A stretch of DNA of 64,000 bases from Bdellovibrionales bacterium (GTDB lineage: Bacteria; Bdellovibrionota; Bacteriovoracia; Bacteriovoracales; Bacteriovoracaceae): positions 1-64,000 of the forward strand of contig JABGUH010000012.1 of NCBI GenBank assembly GCA_018646675.1. Reading direction: 5' to 3'. The first letter of the stretch is position 1. Each line of letters opens with the position of its first letter. Below the pieces are notes generated by a model that searched no databases, had not been told where the DNA came from, and worked only from the letters and a program-made list of their open reading frames with translations. Made by a program: the position numbers and the translations under genes. Positions 8,616 to 17,033 of this stretch are shown here, piece by piece.

Positions 8616-9488
8616 TTAGAAAAAGTAGCGAGAGATGATCTCTTGTAGATCTTTCCAGCCATCCACTTCTTGATCCTTGGGGCCCTGTGAGAACTCATTA
8701 ACTACGCCCTGCTCTTTTACATAGTGAAAGGCGTAGACGTGGGAGTGATCCTTCATCGCAGCGATCATTCGATCGGTATGTTTTTTGTGATCATCGACAA
8801 AGATAATATGGGAGAAGTTAGCTCTACTTTTATGGAGTAGGACTTTTAACATTATCCCTTTATGCTGTCCGGCAGTCATGTAGACGCCATCCATATAGCT
8901 GACAGGGCGGGCATTTTTTAATTTGAACTGCTCTACCTCCTGGATGGAGAGACCATCATCGGCCGGATTCTCTAACTGGTAGGGGAGGTAGGTGGATGGA
9001 AATCCTCCAAATGGACCAATTGCCGTCTGCTTGAAGGAGTAACCATTTCTCTTTAGCTCTCGCTCAGTTACATTGCGGTAATCAGATCCTCTAGAGGTTA
9101 GCACGATGGAAGTTAGCTTCCTCTCTTGTAGTCTTTTTACCAGTTGAGGGATCTCACTCTCTGGGGGGTGCATTTTACTAACCATAAAGAGCAGGTGTTG
9201 GGCATCCAGCAATCCTGAAAAATCAGTTGCTGCTGCATCACTACTACTCTGTCCCAGCAAGCTAGACTGCCAGTTAAACCACTGGTCACTACCAAGGTTT
9301 TGATTCATCGCCAAAAGGGTATTATCAATATCATAGACCATTAAAATCTGTTTAGCAGGGACACCACTTGCCAGCAGTTGATCTACTCGGTTTTCGACAT
9401 CTTGAAATCTCTCCGTTGTGGCCAAAGTGCCACTGGCCCACAAGTTCAGTTGAAGAGTCGTGATAAAGATAATTAACAGCAATTTCAT
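8616..9488 (-). CDS. Exported HAD-superfamily protein, DUF2608-like
   Basis: A 290-residue predicted periplasmic hydrolase. The start used is ATG 9488, preceded by GGGAG, giving a signal peptide MKLLLIIFITTLQLNLWASG; the reading frame is open further upstream but without a leader-like N-terminus. The HAD nucleophile motif DIDNTLL lies at residues 53-59, LTSRGSD is the motif II region (VLTSRG), and FVDDHKKH is the motif IV acidic pair. This layout fits the DUF2608 group of HAD-like exported proteins. The substrate is unknown. It is convergent with napB and has no obvious functional link to it. Confidence 0.75.
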   Translation of the reverse strand: MKLLLIIFITTLQLNLWASGTLATTERFQDVENRVDQLLASGVPAKQILMVYDIDNTLLAMNQNLGSDQWFNWQSSLLGQSSSDAAATDFSGLLDAQHLLFMVSKMHPPESEIPQLVKRLQERKLTSIVLTSRGSDYRNVTERELKRNGYSFKQTAIGPFGGFPSTYLPYQLENPADDGLSIQEVEQFKLKNARPVSYMDGVYMTAGQHKGIMLKVLLHKSRANFSHIIFVDDHKKHTDRMIAAMKDHSHVYAFHYVKEQGVVNEFSQGPKDQEVDGWKDLQEIISRYFF

Positions 9489-9643
9489 GTTGGCGCTCCC
9501 ATGTAAATAAAAAACATTGATGGTGATCTCTTCTTTTATATATGATTGTGCATCTATCAAGCGTTTTTTAGAATGTCTAGTAGGAGAGGGGGGATCGTGA
9601 AAAAGTCATACCAGTCTTGATTGCTCTTTCTTGCAATCCTGTT

Positions 9644-9649
9644 ATAGAA
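9644..9649 (+). promoter_or_regulatory. Possible -10 box for the ArsC-family gene
   Basis: TATAGA at 9644-9649 is preceded at 16 bases by TTGCTC (9622-9627), a weak sigma70-like pair about 40 bases before the gene start. Only the spacing and -10 are reasonable; the -35 is poor. Confidence 0.3.
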
Positions 9650-9689
9650 TTCGATCAGTTCACTGTTAGTCTTTGTTAGGAGAGTTAAG

Positions 9690-10043
9690 ATGAGTATAAA
9701 AATATATCATAATCCAAAATGTTCCAAGTCACGCAAGACATTGGAGTTGTTGCAAGAGCGAGAGATCGAGCCTGAGATTATTAACTATTTAGAGACACCA
9801 CCAACTACAGATGAGTTGGAGCAGATATTAGCGATGTTAAATATGACACCATCACAGTTGATGCGAACGAAAGAGGCAGTGTATAGTTCTGCGGGGTTAG
9901 ATAATAGCGCTCTGACTGCCAGAGAGTTGGTGGAGCTAATGGTGGCAAATCCTAGTGTCATTGAGCGACCAATTGTCGTGGCCAACGGGAGAGCGGCCAT
10001 TGGCCGCCCACCGGAGCAGGTTTTGGAACTTTTTAAAGACTAA
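9690..10043 (+). CDS. ArsC/YfgD-family thiol reductase-like protein
   Basis: A 117-residue member of the ArsC (glutaredoxin-type arsenate reductase) family. The N-terminal thioredoxin-fold motif is IYHNPKCSKSRKTLELL with the candidate catalytic Cys at residue 11. RTKE near residue 60 and ERPIVVANGRAAIGRPPE near the C-terminus are family signatures. The CSKSR active-site form is that of the YfgD subgroup, whose role in arsenate reduction is not always proven, so I do not name it arsC. A GGAG ribosome-binding site precedes the ATG. It appears monocistronic, with no arsenite pump or ArsR regulator in the neighbourhood, which weakens an arsenic-resistance role. Confidence 0.88.
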   Translation: MSIKIYHNPKCSKSRKTLELLQEREIEPEIINYLETPPTTDELEQILAMLNMTPSQLMRTKEAVYSSAGLDNSALTARELVELMVANPSVIERPIVVANGRAAIGRPPEQVLELFKD

Positions 10044-10361
10044 ATTAAATTACCAATTCGCTTAATCTGATTAGCATATCTTAAAATAGAGATTCTGCGG
10101 GTAGGAAAAGTGGCCCCCACTGTCAGATAGGTGCTGATGCGTTGAATAGAGAAGTTGTCTATAATCCCTCGCCCCCTTGTAAACAAAAAATATTTTCGGG
10201 GGCAATCATGACCTTATTTGGATTAATTATTGATCTAAATCAGGAAACAGGGTTGATAACTAATTAAAAAAGACCTATATAAAGATAACGTTATATTAAT
10301 ATGGGTTTTACAGCTTAAGACCCGAGACGATAATTTGATCCCCAATCAAGTGAGGTAAAAG
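10044..10361. other. Regulatory region before the molybdoenzyme operon
   Basis: No gene is seen in these 318 bases. The right half is A+T-rich and holds an FNR-like box (listed separately) and a further TTGAT half-site at 10253-10257. The GTG start of the operon lies at 10362 behind a GAGG ribosome-binding site. Confidence 0.6.
10230..10243. promoter_or_regulatory. FNR-type box upstream of the sulfur/molybdoenzyme operon
   Basis: TTGATCTAAATCAG matches the FNR consensus TTGAT-N4-ATCAA at nine of ten defined positions. It lies about 120 bases before the first gene of the operon, the same arrangement as at the nap operon. This suggests activation under oxygen limitation, though the two sites differ in their outer bases and could answer to different CRP/FNR paralogues. 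Confidence 0.6.
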
Positions 10362-11315
10362 GTGAACTTACTGTCTAGATCAATTAGAGGAAGTGCTCTA
10401 CTACTACTGCTAATGCCACTACTGGCTTGGGCCAACCCTAAGATTTTAATCTCCGTAAAGGAGGCGAAGGAGCTTCTAGGTAAGCCTGGAGTTCGTTTCA
10501 TCTTTAGTGATGGTGATAAGAGTTGGGTAGAGGGACATATTCCTGGCTCAGTACACGCTTTTGCTCATGATATCCACTATCTGCGTGATGTAAAAAAGTG
10601 TGATGGATTGCCGATGTGTGAGGGGGTTGCAGCAAAATTTATTGGCTCTCTAGGGATTGATAGTGAGACAGAGGTGATCGCCTACGATGATGGCCGTGGG
10701 TCAAATGCGTCTGGAGTCTGGTTCTACCTTAAACTCTATGGAGTTAAAAAAGTACGTATGCTAGATGGCGGTTTTGTTACCTGGAAGAAGATGGGTTTTC
10801 CTGTTGAAGAGGGGGCGGGCAGCAAGGTGGCCGCAAAGAGCTTTAAGGTGAAGGTAGATCGCTCCATGGTCGCAACTAAAAGTGAAATTCTTGTTGCGAT
10901 TAAAAGTGGTGGAGCTCTGTTGCTAGATGCTCGCCATCGTCTAGATGAGTATAATGGCAAGAACCTAGGTTCTGCTCTTATCTCCCCAGGCAAAGAGATC
11001 ACTGTTGCTCGAGGTGGATTTATTCCCGGTGCCATCTTCTCACCTTGGACCAAGTATGCTGGTAACAAGAAGGGAAAGGCCAACAAGCACCTATTTAAAA
11101 AAGAGTCTAAACTTAAAAAACAGTTAAAGAAGTTAAAGAAGAGAGGCTTTAGCAAGGATAAGACCGTCATCAGTTACTGTCATGTCGGTTTAGGACGAGG
11201 AACCTTTCAATATGCAGCAATGCTGATGGCAGGACATACAAAGAGTAAGGTGTATGTTGGATCTTGGAATGAGTGGGGTAATGACTCCTCACTGCCTCTT
11301 GGTAAAATGAAGTAG
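10362..11315 (+). CDS. Exported tandem-rhodanese sulfurtransferase
   Basis: A 317-residue periplasmic sulfurtransferase of the thiosulfate/3-mercaptopyruvate type. It begins at GTG with a signal peptide (SALLLLLMPLLAWA). The first rhodanese domain (about 30-150) has Asp where a catalytic Cys would be (IAYDDGRGSNA), as is normal for the structural domain of tandem rhodaneses. The second domain (about 165-310) carries C273 in SYCHVGLGRG and the typical GSWNEWGND block. The active-site loop CHVGLGR differs from both the CRKGVTA and CGSGVTA forms, so donor preference cannot be read from sequence. A Lys-rich insert lies at about 235-265. As first gene of the operon it probably supplies or removes sulfane sulfur for the downstream molybdoenzyme system. 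Confidence 0.88.
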   Translation: MNLLSRSIRGSALLLLLMPLLAWANPKILISVKEAKELLGKPGVRFIFSDGDKSWVEGHIPGSVHAFAHDIHYLRDVKKCDGLPMCEGVAAKFIGSLGIDSETEVIAYDDGRGSNASGVWFYLKLYGVKKVRMLDGGFVTWKKMGFPVEEGAGSKVAAKSFKVKVDRSMVATKSEILVAIKSGGALLLDARHRLDEYNGKNLGSALISPGKEITVARGGFIPGAIFSPWTKYAGNKKGKANKHLFKKESKLKKQLKKLKKRGFSKDKTVISYCHVGLGRGTFQYAAMLMAGHTKSKVYVGSWNEWGNDSSLPLGKMK

Positions 11316-11328
11316 GGAGGGTTTGTAG

Positions 11329-11451
11329 ATGGCATCATTAACTAGAGTAGTTTTTATTGTAACCATTATCATTATGTTAATTGGAGTGGTTAGTTTAAAG
11401 CAGAGGAATCAGCAGTTACGCCAAAGTGAACAGCAAGGGGAAGAGGTATGA
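11329..11451 (+). CDS. Small single-pass membrane protein, 40 residues
   Basis: ATG 11329 opens a 40-codon frame (starts MASLTRVVFIVTIIIM) preceded by GGGAGGG at 9 bases. Residues 7-23 form one transmembrane helix followed by a polar tail rich in Gln and Glu (QRNQQLRQ). Its TGA overlaps the next ATG in the arrangement ATGA, so it is translationally coupled to the rhodanese-like gene. Gene spacing, ribosome-binding site and a coherent membrane segment make it a real gene. No family is recognised; a membrane anchor or assembly subunit for the oxidoreductase complex is a guess. Confidence 0.7.
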   Translation: MASLTRVVFIVTIIIMLIGVVSLKQRNQQLRQSEQQGEEV

Positions 11452-11942
11452 GTGAGACAAAAGAGTGGTTGCTCTATCTATCAATTATCTTAGTCCTCGG
11501 TACGGTTTTGATCAGTGAGGGCAGGACCAATATTGATCTTAAACGGTCCCAAGAGATGAGCGCAAAACAGCTATATCGTGATTTGGCAGCGACGGGGAGA
11601 TCTATTCAGTTGGTGGATGTTCGCCCTTATGACGAGGGAGATGATGACCCCGAATATACTAGCTACCAAGAGGCACATATTCCAGGCTCAATCCCGATTC
11701 CTGGTTGTGACTCAAAAATAGCAGATAGAGAAGCATTTGAGATGGTTAATCCCTACACCTTAACGGTGTTGATCTCGAAGAATGGAACAATTGACGGAGA
11801 ATTAAAGGCCAAGTGCTCATCACTTTTCATCGACTCTATTATTATGGTTGGAGGTATGGTGGCTTGGGCACAACGTGACTATCCGGAAGAGGATGGTGAG
11901 TATGTTGCTCCACCCATTGGAGGTGGAGGTGGATGCCTGTGA
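11448..11942 (+). CDS. Membrane-anchored rhodanese-like protein lacking the catalytic Cys, with a Gly-Cys tail
   Basis: 164 residues. An N-terminal helix (7-23) anchors a single rhodanese fold (about 38-147): LVDVRPYDEG, EAHIPGSIPIPG and VGGMVAWAQRDYP are clear rhodanese landmarks. The position of the catalytic Cys is Ser110 in LISKNGTIDG, so the normal persulfide chemistry is not expected. The protein ends in a run of five Gly, then Cys163-Leu164. A Gly-rich arm with a near-terminal Cys recalls SoxY, whose C-terminal GGCGG arm carries sulfur intermediates. I infer, without proof, that Cys163 may be a substrate or persulfide carrier. The gene overlaps its neighbours on both sides. A second operon protein also ends in GCL. 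Confidence 0.8.
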   Translation: MSETKEWLLYLSIILVLGTVLISEGRTNIDLKRSQEMSAKQLYRDLAATGRSIQLVDVRPYDEGDDDPEYTSYQEAHIPGSIPIPGCDSKIADREAFEMVNPYTLTVLISKNGTIDGELKAKCSSLFIDSIIMVGGMVAWAQRDYPEEDGEYVAPPIGGGGGCL

Positions 11943-14839
11943 GTTTTACTAGACGAGATACACTAAAGGGGTTGCTCACTCTGGGGGTGGGGAGCTTGGC
12001 CACAACGCTGAAGGCAAGAACCCTAGGTGACGACGTAAAGATAGTGGAGGATCCTCGTTATGAGTACTCCAATGCCTCCTACACTGAAAAGTTCTATCGC
12101 CAGGAGTTCTCCAGCAGCTATGGAGTAAAGAGTGAGCATGGTCATGCCTATCACTGTGTTAACTGTCAGGGGAACTGCGCGTGGGAAGTGTGGGTTAAAG
12201 ATGGAAAGGTGACAAGGGAGAATCAATCTAGAAGTTATCCTGCAATTAATCCTAAAATTCCCGATTTTAACCCTCGTGGTTGTAATAAGGGGGTACAGCA
12301 TTCGCAAACTATGTACGAAGAGGATCGTCTGCTTCATCCGATGAAGCGGATAGGTAAGCGTGGTGATGGTAAATGGCAACGTATTAGTTGGGATGATGCT
12401 ATCACCGAGGTGGCGAGCAACCTCTACCAGACTATGCGTAGAGTAGGTCCTGCGGGTAACTACATCCATATTGGTGCAGGAATGATTACTGAAGGTCGGG
12501 CCGCCTCTTTTAAGCGGCTGGGAACTCTGCTAGGTGCAGTCAGACCTTATATCGCCTCTTATGTGGGAGATATGTTTCCTGGGGTGTCACTTGTCTATGG
12601 CGAGGGAAATATTGGATGTACCAGTGACTTTTTCTATCAGTCAAATCTGAATATCTTTTGGGGCACCAACCCCAATACAACCAGGATTCCAGATGCTCAC
12701 TTTATCTGGGAGGGCAAGTATAACGGAGCAAAAACTATTGTCATTACTCCAGAGTATAACTCTAGCTGTATCCACGCTGATCTATGGATTCCAATAAAGC
12801 CGGGTAGTGATGCTTATTTAGCACTAAGTGTGATGGATGAAATTGTTGAGCGTAAGCTCTACAATCCGAAATTCATTAAGGAGTTTACCGATCTGCCACT
12901 GCTGGTTCGTAAGGATAGTAATGCACTACTAACACTAGCAGATATAGATCCGAAAAATGCGCTGTTTGATGATAAGTTATTGGAGCACTTCTCAGAGCTG
13001 ATGGAGGAAGAGGCAGAGCACCATCCTGTAAACCCTAGTGAGATATTTTTGGCCCTCAACAAGTCCAATGGTAAGGTCACCATCATGTCAGGTTCACGCG
13101 GAATGCCGGTGGAGACTCTAAGATTGGTTGATAGTGGTTGGAAGATTGATCCGGATCTAGATGCTGACTTAAAGTTGACTTTGAAAGATGGGAAGGAGGT
13201 GGAGGTTACCACCTCTTTTAATCTGTTAAAACAGCAGCTGACTCAATTTAGTGCAAAGCGGGTCGAGGGTATTACAGGAGTAAACCCATCACTGGTAAAA
13301 GAGTTAGCGCAAGATATGATTTACTCCAAAGTTGCAATGACAACAATTGGATTTTCGCTTGGCAAGTACTTTAATGGAATGCTCACTCAACGAGCGATCT
13401 CCTCGTTAGTTGCTCTAACTGGAAAAATGGGAGACCTTGGAGGGCTCAATACTGAAAATGAGTGGAGCATTGAAGGGTTAGGAACTCTCTCCTCATTTGC
13501 TGGCAAGTATCGCCACCGCTTCGCTTCTGGGGCCGTTAGTGAGTTTATGTTAGGAGAGTCGATGGATGATTATCAGGAGCTATTTAGTGATAGCGACCTG
13601 GAGCGGGCCACCGGGATGGATAAGGACGATTACCAACAGAAGGTAGAGGCTCTTGTTGCCAAGGCTAAAGGGGATCAAGGAGTCGGAGAGGGGAAGAGCT
13701 ATTGGGAGGAGGTCGAGACATTTGTAATGGCCGCGGATGCCCGTTTTCGCCGCAATAAGGGTAGCTATAAAGAAGCCTTTTTGAACAGAGCAAAATTTTT
13801 CGCTTATGCTGATTTTCGTGTCAGTGATCTAGCTCAATACGCTGATATATTATTGCCGGCCAAGTCACACTATGAGGTTTGGGATATTCGAGTGAACCCT
13901 GGCTACCATCGTTATGCAAACTTGGCCCATCCTCCCAAGGGGTTAAACCAGGTTGGAGAGGCGAAGAGTGAGTGGGAGATGGCCACTTTGATAGCAAAAA
14001 AGATTACACAGTTAGCGAAGGAGCAGTATAAAAAAAGTGGTGATAAAAGAGATCTTCATATCGCTGACCCAACTCATAGTGATACTGGTTTTCGTGAGCT
14101 GGAGTTAGTAGCGGATCTGTTTACCATTAAGGGTGAGTTGGAGAGTGATCGTGATGCTGTAGAGATGGCAGTGTCAAATGTGAAGCAGTTTCGTCCTCAT
14201 AATGTAAAAAGTATGATTAAGCAGGGGGGGCATCTGCAACTAAATGATAAAGCGGGAAAATCATCTCCTTTAGGTAGGGATCGGCCCTATAATACATTTG
14301 AGAATAATCTTTATCTACACCAACCGATGGAGACACTAACTGGTCGATTAACTTTCTATGTTGATGATCCAGAGTGGATAAAAGTTGGTGCACACCTGCC
14401 GATTGCAGTGCCAGAGTTGAGAGCGGAGAAATTTCCACTGTTGTTGATGACTCCTCATGCAAAGTGGTCAATTCACTCCACTTACAAAACATCAACTACG
14501 CTACAGCGTCTGCAGCGGGGAGTTCCCTACGCAATGATTGGAGTGGGTTGTGCTAGTCGTGCTGGAGTTAAGGATGGCGAGATGATCAAGTTGGTCAACT
14601 CCATTGGCAGCGTTGAAGTAATGGCGAAGGTGACACCTAATATTCCTAATACTGTTGTACTAATGGAGCATGGGTGGGAGCCATATATGTTTAAAGGTGG
14701 CGTTGGCCAAAATCAGATTATGGCCGACATGCTTAACTTGCTGGAGTTGTCCGATGGATGGGGCCACTTGAAATTTGGGGTCAACTGGGATGGAAACCAG
14801 CACGCCTATACTACTACTGTAAAGATTGAGAAGGTATAG
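11933..14839 (+). CDS. Type II DMSO-reductase-family molybdoenzyme, catalytic alpha subunit
   Basis: 968 residues, Tat-exported (TRRDTLKGLLTLG, residues 6-18). The Fe-S motif near 74-82 is H-C-V-N-C-x3-C with the fourth ligand at C117. It satisfies both the His-x3-Cys pattern of NarG/SerA/EbdA enzymes and the Cys-x2-Cys pattern of NapA-type enzymes. D213 in VGDMFPGVSLVYGEG aligns with the Mo-ligating Asp of NarG (CDLPPASPQTWGEQ). With the beta and gamma subunits this places it in the DdhABC/SerABC/ClrABC/EbdABC group of periplasmic Mo enzymes, which act on dimethylsulfide, selenate, chlorate or ethylbenzene. The rhodanese and YedE neighbours point to a sulfur compound instead, but the substrate cannot be read from the sequence. 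No TorD/NarJ-type chaperone gene is nearby. Confidence 0.9.
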   Translation: MPVSFTRRDTLKGLLTLGVGSLATTLKARTLGDDVKIVEDPRYEYSNASYTEKFYRQEFSSSYGVKSEHGHAYHCVNCQGNCAWEVWVKDGKVTRENQSRSYPAINPKIPDFNPRGCNKGVQHSQTMYEEDRLLHPMKRIGKRGDGKWQRISWDDAITEVASNLYQTMRRVGPAGNYIHIGAGMITEGRAASFKRLGTLLGAVRPYIASYVGDMFPGVSLVYGEGNIGCTSDFFYQSNLNIFWGTNPNTTRIPDAHFIWEGKYNGAKTIVITPEYNSSCIHADLWIPIKPGSDAYLALSVMDEIVERKLYNPKFIKEFTDLPLLVRKDSNALLTLADIDPKNALFDDKLLEHFSELMEEEAEHHPVNPSEIFLALNKSNGKVTIMSGSRGMPVETLRLVDSGWKIDPDLDADLKLTLKDGKEVEVTTSFNLLKQQLTQFSAKRVEGITGVNPSLVKELAQDMIYSKVAMTTIGFSLGKYFNGMLTQRAISSLVALTGKMGDLGGLNTENEWSIEGLGTLSSFAGKYRHRFASGAVSEFMLGESMDDYQELFSDSDLERATGMDKDDYQQKVEALVAKAKGDQGVGEGKSYWEEVETFVMAADARFRRNKGSYKEAFLNRAKFFAYADFRVSDLAQYADILLPAKSHYEVWDIRVNPGYHRYANLAHPPKGLNQVGEAKSEWEMATLIAKKITQLAKEQYKKSGDKRDLHIADPTHSDTGFRELELVADLFTIKGELESDRDAVEMAVSNVKQFRPHNVKSMIKQGGHLQLNDKAGKSSPLGRDRPYNTFENNLYLHQPMETLTGRLTFYVDDPEWIKVGAHLPIAVPELRAEKFPLLLMTPHAKWSIHSTYKTSTTLQRLQRGVPYAMIGVGCASRAGVKDGEMIKLVNSIGSVEVMAKVTPNIPNTVVLMEHGWEPYMFKGGVGQNQIMADMLNLLELSDGWGHLKFGVNWDGNQHAYTTTVKIEKV

Positions 14840-14843
14840 CATT

Positions 14844-15839
14844 ATGTCAAAGAGACAACTGGCAATGGTAATGGACCTGAATAAATGCATTGGGTGTCAG
14901 ACCTGTACTGTTGCATGTAAGACCCAGTGGACCAATCGCAATGGTCGCGACTATATGTACTGGAACAACGTAGAGAGCCGCCCTGGTGCCGGCTATCCCA
15001 ATAAGTGGGAGGAGTTTGGAGGGGGATTTGACCAACAGGGAAACCTGCGTGATGGAGAGATCCCTACTCGGTCGAAAGGCTATGGTGATCCTTGGGATTT
15101 TAACCATGAGGAGCTACTTCATGGAGATGATTTTAAGAATAAAAGCGGAGTGCCTGCTGTTGGTCCTAACTGGGATGAGGAGGTAGGGGAGGGGCAGTTC
15201 CCTAATAGTAACTTCTTCTATCTGCCACGAATCTGTAACCACTGTGCCAATCCCGCTTGCTTGGCGGCTTGCCCATCAGGAGCGATCTTTAAGCGTGATC
15301 AAGATGGTGTTGTACTTGTTGATCTTGACCGTTGCAAGGGCCAGCGGCTATGTATCGCTAGCTGTCCATATAAAAAAGTCTACTTTAATACAAAGCTCTT
15401 TAAGGCGGAGAAGTGTATCCTATGCTTTCCACGTATTGAGAAGGGGCTGGCACCCGCCTGTGCAGACCAGTGTGTTGGGCGGATTCGTTTTGTTGGGTAC
15501 CTAGATGATAAAGAGGGCCAAGTCTATAAACTGGTTCACAAATATAAGGTAGCGCTACCTCTTCATGCCGACTACGGAACAGTTCCAAATATCTACTACG
15601 TTCCCCCCCTTAAAGGGCCACCAAAGTTTGATGGCGATGGTAAGCCGATTGAGGGTAGTGAGCGGATACCGCTAAGTTATCTGGAATCACTGTTTGGGCC
15701 TGACACCAAGGCTGCTCTCAAGCGACTTGAGAGTGAGATTGAACAGCGGAAACAGGGGAAGGGGTCTGAACTGCTGGATATGTTGATTGCCTTTAAGCGA
15801 GACGATATGTTTCGCTTAGGTAAGGAGCGGGAGATTTAG
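14844..15839 (+). CDS. Iron-sulfur electron-transfer beta subunit
   Basis: 331 residues from ATG 14844 (the upstream in-frame start overlaps the alpha gene and adds residues before the conserved MSKRQLAMVMDLNKC). Four Cys clusters of the NarH/SerB/DdhB type are present: CIGCQTCTVAC (15-25), CNHCANPACLAACP, CKGQRLCIASCPYKK, and CILCFPR...CADQC. The third cluster has Gln where NarH has Trp and bacterial ferredoxins have Cys, consistent with one [3Fe-4S] and three [4Fe-4S] clusters. It would carry electrons between the alpha-subunit Fe-S centre and the haem subunit. It has no signal peptide and is expected to be co-exported with the alpha subunit. It begins four bases after the alpha stop. Confidence 0.92.
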   Translation: MSKRQLAMVMDLNKCIGCQTCTVACKTQWTNRNGRDYMYWNNVESRPGAGYPNKWEEFGGGFDQQGNLRDGEIPTRSKGYGDPWDFNHEELLHGDDFKNKSGVPAVGPNWDEEVGEGQFPNSNFFYLPRICNHCANPACLAACPSGAIFKRDQDGVVLVDLDRCKGQRLCIASCPYKKVYFNTKLFKAEKCILCFPRIEKGLAPACADQCVGRIRFVGYLDDKEGQVYKLVHKYKVALPLHADYGTVPNIYYVPPLKGPPKFDGDGKPIEGSERIPLSYLESLFGPDTKAALKRLESEIEQRKQGKGSELLDMLIAFKRDDMFRLGKEREI

Positions 15840-15841
15840 TG

Positions 15842-17017
15842 ATGCATACTAAGATGACGATACTACTGTTCGCAAGCCTATTGCTGCTCCCTTCGCTTTT
15901 GGCCGCTGCTAGTGTTAAAGCTCAACTACGTGGCCATGTCATCGTGGCAAATAGTAGCGATAGTGCTATCTCTGTTTTAACTAGAGATACTAGTTGGGTT
16001 AATACCACTCCAACGGCCATTACCCTCTATCCTCAACGGAGCATAAGGCTAAGTGATCGACAGGCAAATGCAGCATTGGACCATGCAAAGCCATTAGTTG
16101 CTGAGGTTAAAGTTCGTTACAACTCAAGTGAGTTGGTCGTTATGGTTAGCTGGAAAGATAGATCTTACTCTATCGCTTTAGAGCACCGAGTTGCCACCTT
16201 TGGAGACCAGATCGCCCTCTCGTTACCTCTAAACTATCCGAAAAATGGAGTTGTCCCACATATTGGAATGGGTGATAGTAAGCATCCAGTAGCTCTCTAC
16301 TTGCAGAAGGCGGTTAAGCAAAAAAATCCGTTTCAGCAGACCTATCTGGCCCGTGGTTTTGGCTCCCTGACTCAAACTAAAAAGCTATCAGCCTATATGA
16401 CAATGAATTATGATAAATCCTTTGGTGGATGGCGAGCACTATTTAAGTTGCCGCTAACTGGAAAACTAAAGACGGTGCTTAACTCTGGACTCTTTCCAAT
16501 TAGCTTTGCTTTATGGAATGGCAAGCAGCACGAGCGTGGCGGAAATAAGCGAATCTCAAGTTGGCACTTTATCTATCGTCCAGAGAGAGAGGTTAATCAA
16601 CGTTTAGTAAAAAAGCTCTCCTATGGTTTAGCTACCCCAATTTTGGGTGATGTTAAAGAGGGAGAGAAGCTGGTGAAGACTAACTGTACCTTCTGTCACC
16701 GTATCGGTCCCTATCTATCAACTCCTGAAGGAGTGGCCCCCAACCTCTCTGGCATTGGGGGAGTGGCCCTCCCCGCCTACCTAAAGGAGTCAATTGTTAC
16801 CCCAGATGCGATAGTTGTTCGCAACCTGCATCTTAATCGCCACTATCAAAAAGGGGGAGAACGAGATGCACATGGTGCCTACCCGCATAACATGCGTTAC
16901 AAGTGGTATCGAAAGGGCAAGAAGGGAGTTTTGCACTCTAATATGCCTAGTTACCAAGCAATATTGACACCGGAGCAGTTGAACTCGGTAGTGCTCTATC
17001 TACAACAACAAAAATAG
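15842..17017 (+). CDS. Haem-b gamma subunit fused to a c-type cytochrome domain
   Basis: 391 residues with a signal peptide (ILLFASLLLLPSLLAAAS). The GTG at 15839 is also possible, but ATG 15842 is better spaced from GGAG. Residues about 30-250 resemble the ethylbenzene-dehydrogenase/DdhC/SerC-type haem-b subunit: VSWKDRSYSIALEHR, IGMGDSKHPV with a candidate Met ligand, and FALWNGKQHERGGNKRISSWHFI. Residues about 265-390 form a class I cytochrome c with CTFCH at 282-286 and a likely Met ligand in NMPSYQAILTPEQL. Known gamma subunits of this family are single-domain, so this fusion gives the complex its own c-haem outlet or inlet to a periplasmic or membrane partner. It starts two bases after the beta stop. 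Confidence 0.85.
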   Translation: MHTKMTILLFASLLLLPSLLAAASVKAQLRGHVIVANSSDSAISVLTRDTSWVNTTPTAITLYPQRSIRLSDRQANAALDHAKPLVAEVKVRYNSSELVVMVSWKDRSYSIALEHRVATFGDQIALSLPLNYPKNGVVPHIGMGDSKHPVALYLQKAVKQKNPFQQTYLARGFGSLTQTKKLSAYMTMNYDKSFGGWRALFKLPLTGKLKTVLNSGLFPISFALWNGKQHERGGNKRISSWHFIYRPEREVNQRLVKKLSYGLATPILGDVKEGEKLVKTNCTFCHRIGPYLSTPEGVAPNLSGIGGVALPAYLKESIVTPDAIVVRNLHLNRHYQKGGERDAHGAYPHNMRYKWYRKGKKGVLHSNMPSYQAILTPEQLNSVVLYLQQQK

Positions 17018-17033
17018 CAGCGGGAGTTATTAA

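Noticed and set aside
9690-10043. Arsenic-resistance operon
   Set aside because: Only a YfgD-type ArsC-family protein is present, with no ArsR, ArsB or Acr3 neighbours.
12023-12469. 148-codon minus-strand frame inside the molybdoenzyme alpha gene
   Set aside because: Shadow of a clearly functional gene; no ribosome-binding site or coherent protein features.
11933-15839. Calling the alpha/beta genes nitrate reductase NarGH
   Set aside because: The alpha subunit is Tat-exported and ~250 residues shorter than NarG, there is no NarI/NarJ, and the gamma subunit is of the periplasmic DdhC/SerC type.
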